Assembly (NCBI GenBank): GCA_965662735.1
Contig: CBFIIU010000009.1
Location: 1-64,000, forward strand
DNA: 64,000 nt
Reading direction: 5' to 3'
DNA from: JAYODZ01 sp965662735
GTDB taxonomy: Bacteria; Pseudomonadota; Alphaproteobacteria; RS24
Position 1 is the first letter of the stretch, and every line of letters starts with the position of its first letter. A program made the translations under genes and the position numbers. A model generated the notes under the pieces. That model did not search any database and was not told the origin of the DNA. It saw only the letters and a program-made list of their open reading frames with translations. Positions 8,401 to 17,048 of the stretch are shown one piece after another.

Positions 8401-9636
8401 CTAAGAGGTTGCGCTCAGCAGCTCTTTCAATGTGGTCGCCGTGTCGGCTAGGCGCTCAGGATCAATCTGCGCAGGGGGATCAACTAAGGCTTTGCCCTGA
8501 ACATAATCGCGTGGGCTGTTGACACAATCGAGCGCGATCACTGCACCGTGACGTAAATAGATCACTGAAAAACTTTTTTCCTCAGGCGATCCGCGCAAAA
8601 CCGTTTGGTCATACCCCATGTTCAAGCCCATGGTTTGCAGGCGGATATCATATTGGTTTGACCAAAACCATGGGATTGCGTGATAGGCATGCTCCTCACC
8701 CGATATAATTTGATGGGCGACGCAACGCGCTTGATCGTTTGCATTCTGCACAGACTCGAGACGAATGCGCGCATTGTCGGCGAAGGCATTGATATGCGCC
8801 GCACAGTCGCCGATCGCATAAATGTCCGGCAGGGAGGTTCGACACTGCGCGTCAATTTCAACGCCATTACCATGCCGCGCACCCGCATCGATGAGCGGTT
8901 GTATGGTGGGAATAATGCCAATGCCAACGACAACAGCATCGGCTTCGAAGCGACGGCCATCTGTGCCCACGACACATAGACCGGTATCGGTTTTCTCAAT
9001 ACGTTCGGCCGCGAGCGAAAGTTCAATCGCCACACCATGGGCTTGGTGTTCCCTCATAAAGAAGTCTGAAATTTCTGCTCCGGCGACGCGCGCCAGAAGT
9101 CGATCCTCCGCCTCAAGAACGGTAATATTCTTGCCGCGTTTGCTCAAAGAGGCGGCGGCCTCAAGGCCGATATAGCCTCCTCCGATGATCACAAAGCGTT
9201 GCGCATGCTGCGTGGCACTGTCCAGTGCATCGGCATCGGCTTTATCGCGCAGATAGAATATGGACGGCAGCTCTGCACCTGGAATGGGGAGATGGCGCGG
9301 CGCGCCACCGGCGGCCCAGACCAGCGTGCCGTAATGCAGTTGGACACCGTTTGCGCAGGAGACGATTTTTTCAGACGGATTAATCTGGGTCACGCAATGC
9401 CCTAACCGCAAATCGATCGACTGTTCCGACCAAAAATTTTCTGGCTTGAGGAGAATGCGCTCGAAGTCTTTTTCTTTAAGTAAATAATCTTTGCTGAGCG
9501 GAGGGCGTTCATAGGGTAAATCGTTTTCGGCACTTAAAACCGAAATGCCACCCGAAAACCCCGATTGCCGCAAAGTGCTGGCCAATTGAACGCCGGCATG
9601 CCCCGCTCCAACGATAACGATGTCAGACTTCTCCAT
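8401..9636 (-). CDS. FAD-dependent ferredoxin/rubredoxin reductase
   Basis: A 411-residue two-dinucleotide-domain flavoprotein. The FAD motif VGAGHAGVQLA is at about residues 10-20, the NAD motif IGGGYIGLEAAA at about 151-162, and the second FAD motif YAIGDCAA at about 270. The N-terminal LPYERPPLSKDYL and C-terminal reductase domain place it with NADH-ferredoxin reductases (BphA4, ThcD, putidaredoxin reductase), which pass electrons from NADH to a ferredoxin serving an oxygenase or P450. No such oxygenase is adjacent; the nearest 2Fe-2S ferredoxin is at 50861. Physiological partner unknown. AIF-like and rubredoxin-reductase roles are alternatives. Confidence 0.85.
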   Translation of the reverse strand: MEKSDIVIVGAGHAGVQLASTLRQSGFSGGISVLSAENDLPYERPPLSKDYLLKEKDFERILLKPENFWSEQSIDLRLGHCVTQINPSEKIVSCANGVQLHYGTLVWAAGGAPRHLPIPGAELPSIFYLRDKADADALDSATQHAQRFVIIGGGYIGLEAAASLSKRGKNITVLEAEDRLLARVAGAEISDFFMREHQAHGVAIELSLAAERIEKTDTGLCVVGTDGRRFEADAVVVGIGIIPTIQPLIDAGARHGNGVEIDAQCRTSLPDIYAIGDCAAHINAFADNARIRLESVQNANDQARCVAHQIISGEEHAYHAIPWFWSNQYDIRLQTMGLNMGYDQTVLRGSPEEKSFSVIYLRHGAVIALDCVNSPRDYVQGKALVDPPAQIDPERLADTATTLKELLSATS

Positions 9637-9929
9637 TGTAATATGAATGCCCTCTTATTCTTCAATGCTTTGTTCTTCAGCACTCCACCACGCAAAGCTC
9701 GGGCGTGCTGATGTCAAACGCCCAGAAGTTTGATGTCTAGAGTGATAACCCTCAAAATTTGATGCATTGATACTGGCATGATCTGGGACGATTGTGCAAT
9801 CGCCACATTGATCAATGCTGGAGATGTGCGCCTTTTTCAATCTTGTCTTATCTGGACCCCGTGCCGGCCCAAACCCTATCCTCTCGCAGAGTATTGGAGG
9901 CGCGCGGGCTCTAGTGTACAAAAGAAACG

Positions 9930-11363
9930 ATGGCGTCACAGAATATGATAGATTGGGAGAGCAGTCGCAGCGACGCGCTCGCCGCTTTGTCGGCGGCCTT
10001 TGGGGAAAGATTTCACCGAGGCACCGCGAAGCGAGAGCATTTTGCGCATGACGAATCGTGGCATCGCTCGGGTCTTCCAGATGCGGTGTTTACACCCCGC
10101 GATCGCGACGATGTTCAAAAACTGGTCCAAATTGCTAACCAATACCCAATTCCCCTGATCGCCTTTGGCGTGGGCTCGTCGCTTGAGGGGCATGTGGTGC
10201 CGGTTCATGGCGGGGTCAGTATCGATTTTTCTGAGATGAATGCGTTAGTGCATGTTCACCCGGGGGATTTTCAAGCGGTCGTCCAGCCTGGCCTCACGCG
10301 CAAGGAATTAAACGAAGCCTTGCGTCATACCGGGCTCATGTTCACTGTAGATCCTGGCGCCAATGCCACATTGGGCGGCATGGCGGCGACGCGCGCCAGT
10401 GGCACGACCACTGTTCGGTATGGAGCCATGCCTGAAAATATTGTGGCTTTGGAAGCGGTCATGGCAAATGGCCAAATTATTCGCACGGGGCAACGCGCCC
10501 GCAAATCGAGCGCCGGCTATGATCTCACACGATTATTGATTGGCTCAGAGGGCACGTTAGGCTTAATCACGGAACTCACCTTGCGTCTTCATCCGATCCC
10601 CGATCGTGTTGTGGCTGCGGTGGTTTCATTTCCATCTATCGCCGCCGCCGTGTCGGCGGTTGGGGCAATTCTGGCGACCGCTGTTCCAATTGCCAGGATC
10701 GAGCTTTTAGACGGGCTGGCCATCGAAGCCGTGAACGCATTTGCCAAGACGCATCATGTGGTTGCGCCCACCTTGTTTCTCGAATTTCACGGGTCGCATG
10801 GGTCGGTCGATGGCGATGCGACATTTGTGCAGGCCATGTGTGAGGATGCGGGAGGGCTTGATTTCGTTTGGCACAGCGACCTTGAAAAACGCAATGCGCT
10901 GTGGGAGGCGCGTCATATGGCGGCCCGGGCGATTATTGCGATGCGGCCGGGCAGTCGCATTCTGTCAACAGATGTCTGCGTTCCGCTCACGGCTCTTCCA
11001 GAGGCCATTGACCGGGCTCAACGCCACATCCAGTCGCTGGGTCTTTATGCCCCTTTGGTAGGCCATGTTGGGGACGGAAATTTCCATTTTGTCGTTCCCG
11101 TGGGTGATGACGCGGATGAGACACAACGTATTCTCGATTTTACAGCCCGTCTTGCCGATGATGCGATTGCGCTCGGGGGAACGTGCACTGGTGAACACGG
11201 TATTGGTCTCGGCAAGCAGCATTATTTGGCACAGGAATTAGGGGGTGCGGTTGATATAATGCGATTGATCAAGCAGGGTCTCGATCCGCTGGGGATCTTA
11301 AATCCTGGAAAAATACTGTTGAATGAAGACGAAACATTCCATACTGCGCCAAAGCTCGCATAA
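9930..11363 (+). CDS. FAD-linked oxidase, D-lactate/glycolate dehydrogenase family
   Basis: A 477-residue flavoprotein with an N-terminal PCMH FAD-binding domain (AFGVGSSLEGHVVP at about 76-89; GTLGLITELTLRLHP near 210-225) and a C-terminal FAD-oxidase domain with the conserved HVGDGNFHF and GEHGIG motifs that hold metal and the 2-hydroxyacid. Family members are D-lactate dehydrogenase (cytochrome), GlcD and D-2-hydroxyglutarate dehydrogenase; closest by feel is the Dld/LDHD group. Electrons would go to cytochrome c or quinone. No iron-sulfur GlcF or GlcE subunit follows, so a stand-alone D-lactate dehydrogenase is most likely. Confidence 0.85.
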   Translation: MASQNMIDWESSRSDALAALSAAFGERFHRGTAKREHFAHDESWHRSGLPDAVFTPRDRDDVQKLVQIANQYPIPLIAFGVGSSLEGHVVPVHGGVSIDFSEMNALVHVHPGDFQAVVQPGLTRKELNEALRHTGLMFTVDPGANATLGGMAATRASGTTTVRYGAMPENIVALEAVMANGQIIRTGQRARKSSAGYDLTRLLIGSEGTLGLITELTLRLHPIPDRVVAAVVSFPSIAAAVSAVGAILATAVPIARIELLDGLAIEAVNAFAKTHHVVAPTLFLEFHGSHGSVDGDATFVQAMCEDAGGLDFVWHSDLEKRNALWEARHMAARAIIAMRPGSRILSTDVCVPLTALPEAIDRAQRHIQSLGLYAPLVGHVGDGNFHFVVPVGDDADETQRILDFTARLADDAIALGGTCTGEHGIGLGKQHYLAQELGGAVDIMRLIKQGLDPLGILNPGKILLNEDETFHTAPKLA

Positions 11364-11390
11364 ATAGTCGGCTTGGTTTTTGGGGGTGTG

Positions 11391-12077
11391 ATGGGTCAGG
11401 CGTTGAAAGCGTTTTTTAAGTCAGATGCAGGGGTATATCTCATCAGCATTATTGGTGCTGTGGTCGTGTTTTTCCTGAATTACACTGTGCGCGTCACGCG
11501 GGTCAATGCGGAGGTCAAGCGGCAGGCGCTCAAAGAAGATAAAAAACCCATTTTTATCGCCTGGCATGACCAGCTTATTATTTTTCCTCAAGCGCTCGGT
11601 TTGGGCACACCGGCTTCGGTTTTATGCTCGTCGCACTCGGATGGCCGGATCATTGGTTATGTGATTGAGCGTTTGGGGTATCGCGCTATTTGGGGGAGTT
11701 CTAACCGACAACCTGTCGCTGGATTACGCGCCCTGGCCCGCGAAGTGCGCGAGGCGCGGGTGACCGTGATTAGCCCAGATGGCCCTCGGGGCCCGGCGCA
11801 TCAATTGGCGCCGGGGCCGGTGAGTCTCGCGCAATTGTCGGGAGCGCCGATCATCCCGGTGAGTTGGCGGGGCACGGCTGTTTGGCGCGCGGGCGGCTGG
11901 GATCGAATGCGCTTTATGAAACCCTTGTCGCGGATCTTCCTGGTTTATGGAGACCCTATTTTTTTAGAGCGCACGCGGGATACCGACACTCTGGAGGAGC
12001 AGCGCCTTCTCGTTGAAAATGCCTTGCATGAGGCCAACAAGCGCGCCCAAGACTTGCTTGAAGCGCATCAGAGCTGA
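11391..12077 (+). CDS. Lysophospholipid acyltransferase family protein (DUF374)
   Basis: About 228 residues from ATG 11391, which has TGGGGG upstream; a TTG at 11373 would add six. An N-terminal hydrophobic anchor is followed by the DUF374 core: AWHDQL at about 52-57, which carries the HxxxxD-type acyltransferase motif in altered form, SxHxDG (SSHSDGRII) and PDGPRGP. DUF374 proteins transfer acyl chains at the inner membrane, probably onto lipid A or a related lipid. It follows the FAD oxidase by about 27 bases and its stop is one base before the start of the globin-like gene, so the three are probably co-transcribed. Confidence 0.85.
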   Translation: MGQALKAFFKSDAGVYLISIIGAVVVFFLNYTVRVTRVNAEVKRQALKEDKKPIFIAWHDQLIIFPQALGLGTPASVLCSSHSDGRIIGYVIERLGYRAIWGSSNRQPVAGLRALAREVREARVTVISPDGPRGPAHQLAPGPVSLAQLSGAPIIPVSWRGTAVWRAGGWDRMRFMKPLSRIFLVYGDPIFLERTRDTDTLEEQRLLVENALHEANKRAQDLLEAHQS

Positions 12078-12078
12078 T

Positions 12079-12477
12079 ATGCGAGCTGCATCCTTATTTT
12101 CTGTGTTATCCAGTCTCGAGGACACAGAAGATGTTGGGTCCGTCTATGCGCGGCTCGTGCTCCATCATCCTGATTATGAGGAGTTGTTTGTTTTAGACCA
12201 AAGTTTTACGGTGCGCGGCTCGATGTTGCAGGCCGCCTATGAGTGCATCACTGATTACGCTGAGGGCGGGGAGCAGTTCCGATTGACGCTTGAAGCAACC
12301 CGCCTCAATCATGAGGCATATAATTTGTCGAGCGCCGAGTTTTTGTCCTTCTTTGACGTCATTGAAACGGGTCTTCGGGGCGCCGCCGGCGCACGCTGGA
12401 CGGATGATGTCAGTGAAGAATGGGCCTCTATGATAAATATGTTTGACAGCATCCTTGCGGAAACTGAAACCGGCTGA
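12079..12477 (+). CDS. Globin-fold protein
   Basis: A 132-residue protein from ATG 12079, one base after the preceding stop. The second half follows the single-domain bacterial globin pattern: RLNHEAYNL with His78 in the proximal F8 position, then a helix and the G-H region ending WTDDVSEEWASMINMF, where globins have WTxExxxAW. The first half has VYARLVLHHPDYEELF (helix B/C region) and VRGSMLQAAYECI (helix E). Such proteins bind haem for oxygen sensing, nitric-oxide detoxification or redox. No attached sensor or reductase domain is present. Assignment is by pattern and needs a profile search. Confidence 0.65.
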   Translation: MRAASLFSVLSSLEDTEDVGSVYARLVLHHPDYEELFVLDQSFTVRGSMLQAAYECITDYAEGGEQFRLTLEATRLNHEAYNLSSAEFLSFFDVIETGLRGAAGARWTDDVSEEWASMINMFDSILAETETG

Positions 12478-12510
12478 GCTATCCTTTTTGCCCATGCCGC
12501 CGCGTAGCGC

Positions 12511-12900
12511 CTATTCGGGCACAGCGAGAGTGGCCGGCGGGCTGTCGCGAAAGGTAAAGGTGAAGGTCAGTGGTCCTGTGTGCTCGCGTCGATCGAACAG
12601 CATGAGGTGATCGCCCATTGGTTTGAGCTGGCGCGTTTTGCCAGCAGGCAAGTCGAACAGCTCGACACGTCTCATTTTCATAATATTGTCGGTCATGGCC
12701 ATTGTGTGCAGCTCAACCCGCCCATAGCCATTACTCTCGACACTAAGCAAGGCATCATCGGTCGCCCCTGAATTCAGTAAGCTCAGATGCGCCGCTGCGG
12801 CGTGGTGCCCCGATTTGATAGTGAGATCCGATATTGAAATCTCTGCAAAGGCGGAGGTGATACTTGTTACGAAAATCAAAGCAAAAATGAGAAGGGGCAT
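12511..12900 (-). CDS. Copper chaperone PCu(A)C
   Basis: A 129-residue periplasmic protein with signal peptide ending ITSAFA/E. It carries the PCuAC copper site spread over HTMAMTDNIMKMR and, about 20 residues later, HLMLF, matching the H(M)x10Mx21HxM pattern that binds Cu(I). PCuAC proteins deliver copper to the CuA or CuB site of cytochrome oxidase with Sco/SenC. No Sco gene is beside it. It is convergent with the globin-like gene, and carbonic anhydrase lies upstream on the same strand. Confidence 0.9.
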   Translation of the reverse strand: MPLLIFALIFVTSITSAFAEISISDLTIKSGHHAAAAHLSLLNSGATDDALLSVESNGYGRVELHTMAMTDNIMKMRRVELFDLPAGKTRQLKPMGDHLMLFDRREHTGPLTFTFTFRDSPPATLAVPE

Positions 12901-12970
12901 CTTTAAACCTATTAGAAGCGTTGTAGCGTTGAGACGAGTTGAAGGAGAGAAACAAAAATTGAGAGGATGC

Positions 12971-13621
12971 TTAGTCGATCACATTGGTGAATTGGTCCAA
13001 CTCGGGGTCAAATGCCATCAGTCTTCCCGATGCAATGTCATGCCAAACACCGTGGATGGTTAAGCGATCCTCTTTGATGGCTTCCGCGACAAAAGGAAAC
13101 CCCATAAGATTTTGCAAGGAGACAATAATGCTCCGTTTCTCAAGTTCACGCACTTGGTCGTTTTCCTCGAGAGATTTATCAATCGTGTCATAAGCTGATT
13201 TCAGGATCTCAAGCCATTTTTTTATAAAGACCGTATCTTCATACAGCTCTTTTTTGGTGCCATTACAGGCATGATAACCGCCCATGATGCCGCCGCAGCT
13301 CGAGTGACCTAGAACGATAATATGTGCAACCTTGAGCGCGCTGACAGCGAATTCAATGGCGGCTGATGTGCCATGATGATCGCCATCTGCATTATAGGGT
13401 GGAATAAGATTGGCGATGTTCCGATGAATGAAAAAATCGCCCGACTCAGCTCCGAACAAGGACATGGCTTGAACGCGACTATCGCAACAGGAAATAATCA
13501 TGGCGCGCGGATGCTGGCCGACTTCGGCTAAATACTGATACCAGCTTTTATTCTCTTCAAATTGTGTCGCATGCCATCCGGCATAGCGGGTCACTAAATA
13601 GGAGGGTAAAGGTTTGATCAT
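12971..13621 (-). CDS. Beta-class carbonic anhydrase
   Basis: A 216-residue beta carbonic anhydrase, which interconverts CO2 and bicarbonate. Zinc ligands are the Cys of CCDSRV (about 43-48) and the His/Cys pair of VLGHSSCGG (about 102-110); the Asp-Arg dyad is in CCDSRV. Length and motifs match the bacterial cytosolic enzymes. A strong GGAGG precedes the ATG. It provides bicarbonate for the biotin carboxylases in the window, among other uses. Confidence 0.93.
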   Translation of the reverse strand: MIKPLPSYLVTRYAGWHATQFEENKSWYQYLAEVGQHPRAMIISCCDSRVQAMSLFGAESGDFFIHRNIANLIPPYNADGDHHGTSAAIEFAVSALKVAHIIVLGHSSCGGIMGGYHACNGTKKELYEDTVFIKKWLEILKSAYDTIDKSLEENDQVRELEKRSIIVSLQNLMGFPFVAEAIKEDRLTIHGVWHDIASGRLMAFDPELDQFTNVID

Positions 13622-13934
13622 GACGGTTAACCTCCGAAGATTGGGTGTACAGGCAGGGACCTCGGTTCCATAACCTAGTATTTTCTATAATGCTATCGCA
13701 CTAAATTGTAAAATTGGCGACGATTGTTCTAAATATGCCTCAATTCGAAGAAAAGACATCGTATTTTGTCAAATTCGCCCTGAAAAATGGGCTAATATCA
13801 AGCCAAGCGTTCTGATCTCTTTTCAGCGAGCAGAACACTCAGCAGCATAATAAGCAGAGCCAAAAGGGTAAGATTCGGCGGTTTGTGTCGTTAATAGATC
13901 AAGTCTCAGATTAAAGATGAATATGGTGGGGTAA
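13622..13934. other. Intergenic region without a recognised gene
   Basis: AT-rich spacer of 313 bases between divergent genes. A TATAAT (13686-13691) lies in it but no convincing -35 partner could be placed. I see no RNA gene or repeat here. Confidence 0.6.
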
Positions 13935-15083
13935 ATGCGTCGATTGCGTAAATGGAAGGGTGCTATTGTCCTCTGCATGGCAAGCTTACTGGTCTTGTCC
14001 AGTAATCTAGGGATCACCCGACCCGTTTTGGCGCAAATGTCTGCTGCCACGCCGCCCCAATCTCAATCGAACGCCAATTGCTCGGCCAGTTCGCCCGAAG
14101 AGGAAGCGGCCTTATTCTCGGAGCGGTTGCAGCCCCACATATCATCGGTCAATCAAGAGGGTGAAGAGGGAGAGGCCGACGAGCCCCTAGACCCCGTTGT
14201 GCAGGCAGAATTAGTGGCACGCGAAAAGCTCATTGAATCGCATTATTTTGCTATGCAGATCAAAGATAAGCCTGTGGTCACCCTGTCCTACGAACGTTAT
14301 ATGAATATCGCGCGCGCCAGTGATCAGGTTCTGCGTCCGTATGAGTCGCGGGTTAATATATTGTTTCCAACTTGCCAGAGGGCGCAGCTACAAAATGGTT
14401 CTTTGGTGGGGGACATCGAGCTTCCTTTCGATGTGCTGCTCACCGTGATGGCCCGGGCGCAGGCCGAGAATAATCAGCAAGTCATTAACTATGTGACAAA
14501 TCACGTCACGCCGACCGCGTTACCCTTGGGAGAGCTTCTCGACATTGCAGCACGCGATCACAATATCGACACGGCCGTCGTTCGAGCATTGCTAACCGAT
14601 GATATGGTCAGTCATTTTTTTGGGGACAGCATTCCGGGTCGCAAACTGGGCGAAGCGCAAGTTCTCGCTTTTTTATATCGTGGTGGCTTAATACGGGATC
14701 GCGGCGATCATGTCATCGTCGTGCTTCCCAAACGGAGCGAGGGCATAAACGAGCTTTTCAATGCGATGACGATTACGTCCGATGGCCAGTTTCGGCGCTA
14801 CATCGATTTGGATCCAGCTTTGTTAGGTCGCATTTTGGGGCAGTGGCAGGTTGAGCTCAGCTACCTCATTTTGTCGGAGATACGGGTTCCGTCACGCGCC
14901 AGTTGCACCATCGATCTTGTCGGCAAATGGCAACAGGGGGTGAGTGCCGAAGCGGTGCCGTTCTGTCCGTTCTACGCTTTGGCCGAACAGATGTTGCGCC
15001 AGGGCAGTTATACCGAAACCCGAGATTTTGTAACTCAAAAGGCGGTTTTTTCCCAGATTTCTGATATGCTCGCTCCGCAATAA
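13935..15083 (+). CDS. Exported protein of unknown function
   Basis: A 382-residue protein with an N-terminal basic stretch (MRRLRKWKG) and a hydrophobic helix ending VLAQM, which reads as a signal peptide cleaved near residue 34. A low-complexity acidic linker (EEGEEGEADEPLD) follows at about 74-90. The rest looks mostly helical, without cysteine pairs in conserved spacing or a recognised enzyme motif. No family is recognised. It is alone on its strand, 27 bases before the dgkA leader. Confidence 0.7.
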   Translation: MRRLRKWKGAIVLCMASLLVLSSNLGITRPVLAQMSAATPPQSQSNANCSASSPEEEAALFSERLQPHISSVNQEGEEGEADEPLDPVVQAELVAREKLIESHYFAMQIKDKPVVTLSYERYMNIARASDQVLRPYESRVNILFPTCQRAQLQNGSLVGDIELPFDVLLTVMARAQAENNQQVINYVTNHVTPTALPLGELLDIAARDHNIDTAVVRALLTDDMVSHFFGDSIPGRKLGEAQVLAFLYRGGLIRDRGDHVIVVLPKRSEGINELFNAMTITSDGQFRRYIDLDPALLGRILGQWQVELSYLILSEIRVPSRASCTIDLVGKWQQGVSAEAVPFCPFYALAEQMLRQGSYTETRDFVTQKAVFSQISDMLAPQ

Positions 15084-15133
15084 TTGTCGGTGACGCCCAA
15101 TAGTCGAACTTGAGCGTCGGAACGGGAAATTTC

Positions 15134-15535
15134 ATGCGCAAATCAACAGGCCTTCAGCGGATTTATTATGCTGCGCTGTTCTCCGTCATGGGACTGCGCA
15201 GTGCTTGGCGCACGGAGCCCAGTTTTCGCTTTGAGCTGGGGCTCTTATGTTTCTTCTTCCCCGCTTCCTTTTGGGTTGGGCAAACGCTTGTCGAATGGTG
15301 TCTTTTGATTGCGCCTTTATTCCTCGTCCTTGCGGCTGAGATGCTGAATACGGCGCTCGAGCGTTTGGCTGACCATATTTCAATGGACGATCACGCATTA
15401 TTGGGGCAGGCCAAAGATTTGGGATCGGCCGCTGTCTTTTTAATGATGATCCTAACGCTGATTATTTGGGGCGCCTTAATTTCCCAAAATTGGGAAGTGC
15501 TCCTCACAAGTCTCTCGTCCCGTATAAATCCCTAG
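15134..15535 (+). CDS. dgkA: Diacylglycerol kinase (DgkA family)
   Basis: About 133 residues from ATG 15134. A small integral membrane kinase with three hydrophobic helices and the family signature AEMLNTALERLADH (Glu and Asn of ExxNTAxE bind metal-ATP). It phosphorylates diacylglycerol, recycling lipid from membrane-derived glycan synthesis, or acts on undecaprenol in some bacteria. An upstream TTG (15110) would add eight residues without hydrophobic character. The gene follows the unknown exported protein on the same strand. Confidence 0.9.
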   Translation: MRKSTGLQRIYYAALFSVMGLRSAWRTEPSFRFELGLLCFFFPASFWVGQTLVEWCLLIAPLFLVLAAEMLNTALERLADHISMDDHALLGQAKDLGSAAVFLMMILTLIIWGALISQNWEVLLTSLSSRINP

Positions 15536-15541
15536 GGCTTA

Positions 15542-15841
15542 TTATTCACCAGGAACGATGTCGATTGCCGGGCTCACTAACGGTTGTGGCAGTGATTTCT
15601 TGACGGCCTTAGACGTACGCCAGATCCCCCGTAGGGACATCACGCCCCAGAACAAGGAGGCCGCACTCATCACCCAGAGGGAGAGGTCAACATGCAAAGC
15701 GAGCGCGAAACTATTGCCTAAGAGCATCGCACTAAAGCCATAGAAGCGCGCCTTTTCGCTGTCGCTCGATATTAAGGGGGCGGCAATCACCGTCCCAAAG
15801 AACACAGCGCCCATTTGAAGAAATGACGACATATCAACCAT
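15542..15841 (-). CDS. Small membrane protein, unknown
   Basis: A 99-residue protein from ATG 15841, chosen because AGGAG lies seven bases upstream; the open frame extends further to 16030 but the extra part is not membrane-like. Three hydrophobic segments are visible: FLQMGAVFFGTVIAAPLI, FYGFSAMLLGNSFALAL and SLWVMSAASLFWGVMSL. The C-terminus is polar. No family recognised. It converges on dgkA, seven bases apart. Confidence 0.65.
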   Translation of the reverse strand: MVDMSSFLQMGAVFFGTVIAAPLISSDSEKARFYGFSAMLLGNSFALALHVDLSLWVMSAASLFWGVMSLRGIWRTSKAVKKSLPQPLVSPAIDIVPGE

Positions 15842-16195
15842 TTGCAAACTCCTAAAAAGAGTTCGGTGAGCTCTGAGGGCCTGGCCGATAGCAGGTTGCG
15901 CCCGATCTTTGCGACCGATAATTCTCCTTTCATCAATTTTTCGTAGGCGAGCAAGTGAAATATGAGGCGCGAAAAAGATTTTTTTCTCCCCAATAAAATC
16001 ATTTAATATCAATATCTTAAATCGGGTCATTTGGGGCGAAATGGTGTTTCTGCGGCCCCAGCCTCTGGGGTGACACAGAAACTTTCGAGATATTTGTGCA
16101 GAATAATTTTATCTTATTGTTTTTTATCGATAAATTAAATATAAAAATACATAGTACTCTATGTATATCGGAGAAAATCAAGATAAGGGGGCCAT
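15842..16195. other. 354-base intergenic region with a two-part stem-loop and operator
   Basis: Holds, at 16046-16082, a nested hairpin: outer GTTTCTG/CAGAAAC and inner CCCCAG/CTGGGG with a CCT loop. Further on the DNA becomes very AT-rich and carries the palindrome listed separately. The hairpin is not followed by a T run and does not directly follow a gene, so it could be part of a small RNA or leader; no gene is called. Confidence 0.55.
16147..16166. promoter_or_regulatory. Perfect palindrome, candidate MarR operator
   Basis: ATACATAG (16147-16154) and CTATGTAT (16159-16166) are perfect inverted repeats around TACT. The 20-bp size and position 30 bases before the marR start, in an AT-rich promoter region, are what MarR proteins bind, so autoregulation is likely. 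Confidence 0.65.
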
Positions 16196-16663
16196 ATGGC
16201 AGAGTTATCGTCGATGCGCCCGCTCGCGGATCAGCCGCTCATCGGGTTTGGTGACATTATAGATGAAATTGATACGGTGCATCGCATGTGCATGGAGGCC
16301 CTTGAGGCTAGTTTGCCGCGTGATATGAGCCTGGCCCAGTTTCAACTTTTGCGTTGTCTGGAAACTGGAAAACGCCGCATTACCGATATTGCCGAGAGCC
16401 TCACGCTCAGTCAGCCCAGCGTCAGCGACATTGTCAAACGTGTGCATGCGAAGGGGTGGGTGACTATTCGTGTATTGGCGGCAGATCGGCGACAACGTAT
16501 GGTTGCATTGTCGGCGGTGGGACGGCGCAAGCTCATTCGGGCCCAAGCGCGGTGCCGTGGCGTAACCGATAAAATGAACCGCAAAGTAGAGCAAGATTTG
16601 ATCATCAATTTACATACGGACTTATGCCGGGTGCGGGCCCGCCTGGATCGTATTTTGTCTTGA
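16196..16663 (+). CDS. MarR-family transcriptional regulator
   Basis: A 155-residue winged-helix protein. The helix-turn-helix is in ITDIAESLTLSQPSVSDIVKRVHAKGWV (about 62-89) and the wing in RVLAADRRQRMVALS, both typical of MarR. Long helices at either end form the dimer. AAGGGGG precedes the ATG. MarR proteins usually repress their own gene and neighbouring degradation or efflux genes until an aromatic or acyl-CoA ligand binds. The Atu-type acyl-CoA genes start 400 bases further on, so an acyl-CoA-responsive repressor is plausible but not shown. Confidence 0.88.
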   Translation: MAELSSMRPLADQPLIGFGDIIDEIDTVHRMCMEALEASLPRDMSLAQFQLLRCLETGKRRITDIAESLTLSQPSVSDIVKRVHAKGWVTIRVLAADRRQRMVALSAVGRRKLIRAQARCRGVTDKMNRKVEQDLIINLHTDLCRVRARLDRILS

Positions 16664-16773
16664 GTGTGTTTGGTGACGGCCATAAAAGTGTGTTGGTTTT
16701 AGTCTCTGCGGTTGAGCCTTAGCCAGAACACGGCACATTCGTTTCACGGAATGTCTGAGCAAAAAAGGAGTGT

Positions 16774-17010
16774 ATGATGGTGGTGTGGGTTGATCGGTTG
16801 AAATGGGTGAGCACGGGATGTGTATTATTCGGAATTTTCTTAACCAATTTGAATATCTATCCGATGAATTTAGCTTTTCATTTTGTAGGTGTTCTCATTT
16901 GGACCTGGGTTGGTTACGTCAAAAAAGACGGCGCCATTATGACCAATTTTGGACTCCAAATTCCCTTATTCTTGATGGGGTGGGCGCATTTCTTTTCAGG
17001 GCTCGACTAA
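16774..17010 (+). CDS. Small membrane protein
   Basis: A 78-residue protein preceded by a clear AAAGGAG. It has three hydrophobic stretches (WVSTGCVLFGIFLT, LAFHFVGVLIWTWVGYV, LQIPLFLMGWAHFF) and a conserved-looking core NIYPMNLAFHFVG and TNFGLQIP. It resembles short uncharacterised alphaproteobacterial membrane proteins (DUF6552-like, uncertain). It follows marR by 110 bases and may share its promoter. Confidence 0.7.
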   Translation: MMVVWVDRLKWVSTGCVLFGIFLTNLNIYPMNLAFHFVGVLIWTWVGYVKKDGAIMTNFGLQIPLFLMGWAHFFSGLD

Positions 17011-17048
17011 TCCCAAAGTTTCTTCGGGGCTCGACGAGCCCACTTTTT

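Noticed and set aside
9640..9929. Minus-strand frame 9655-9939 between the reductase and FAD oxidase
   Set aside because: No ribosome site, no recognisable composition, and it overlaps the start of the FAD oxidase gene.
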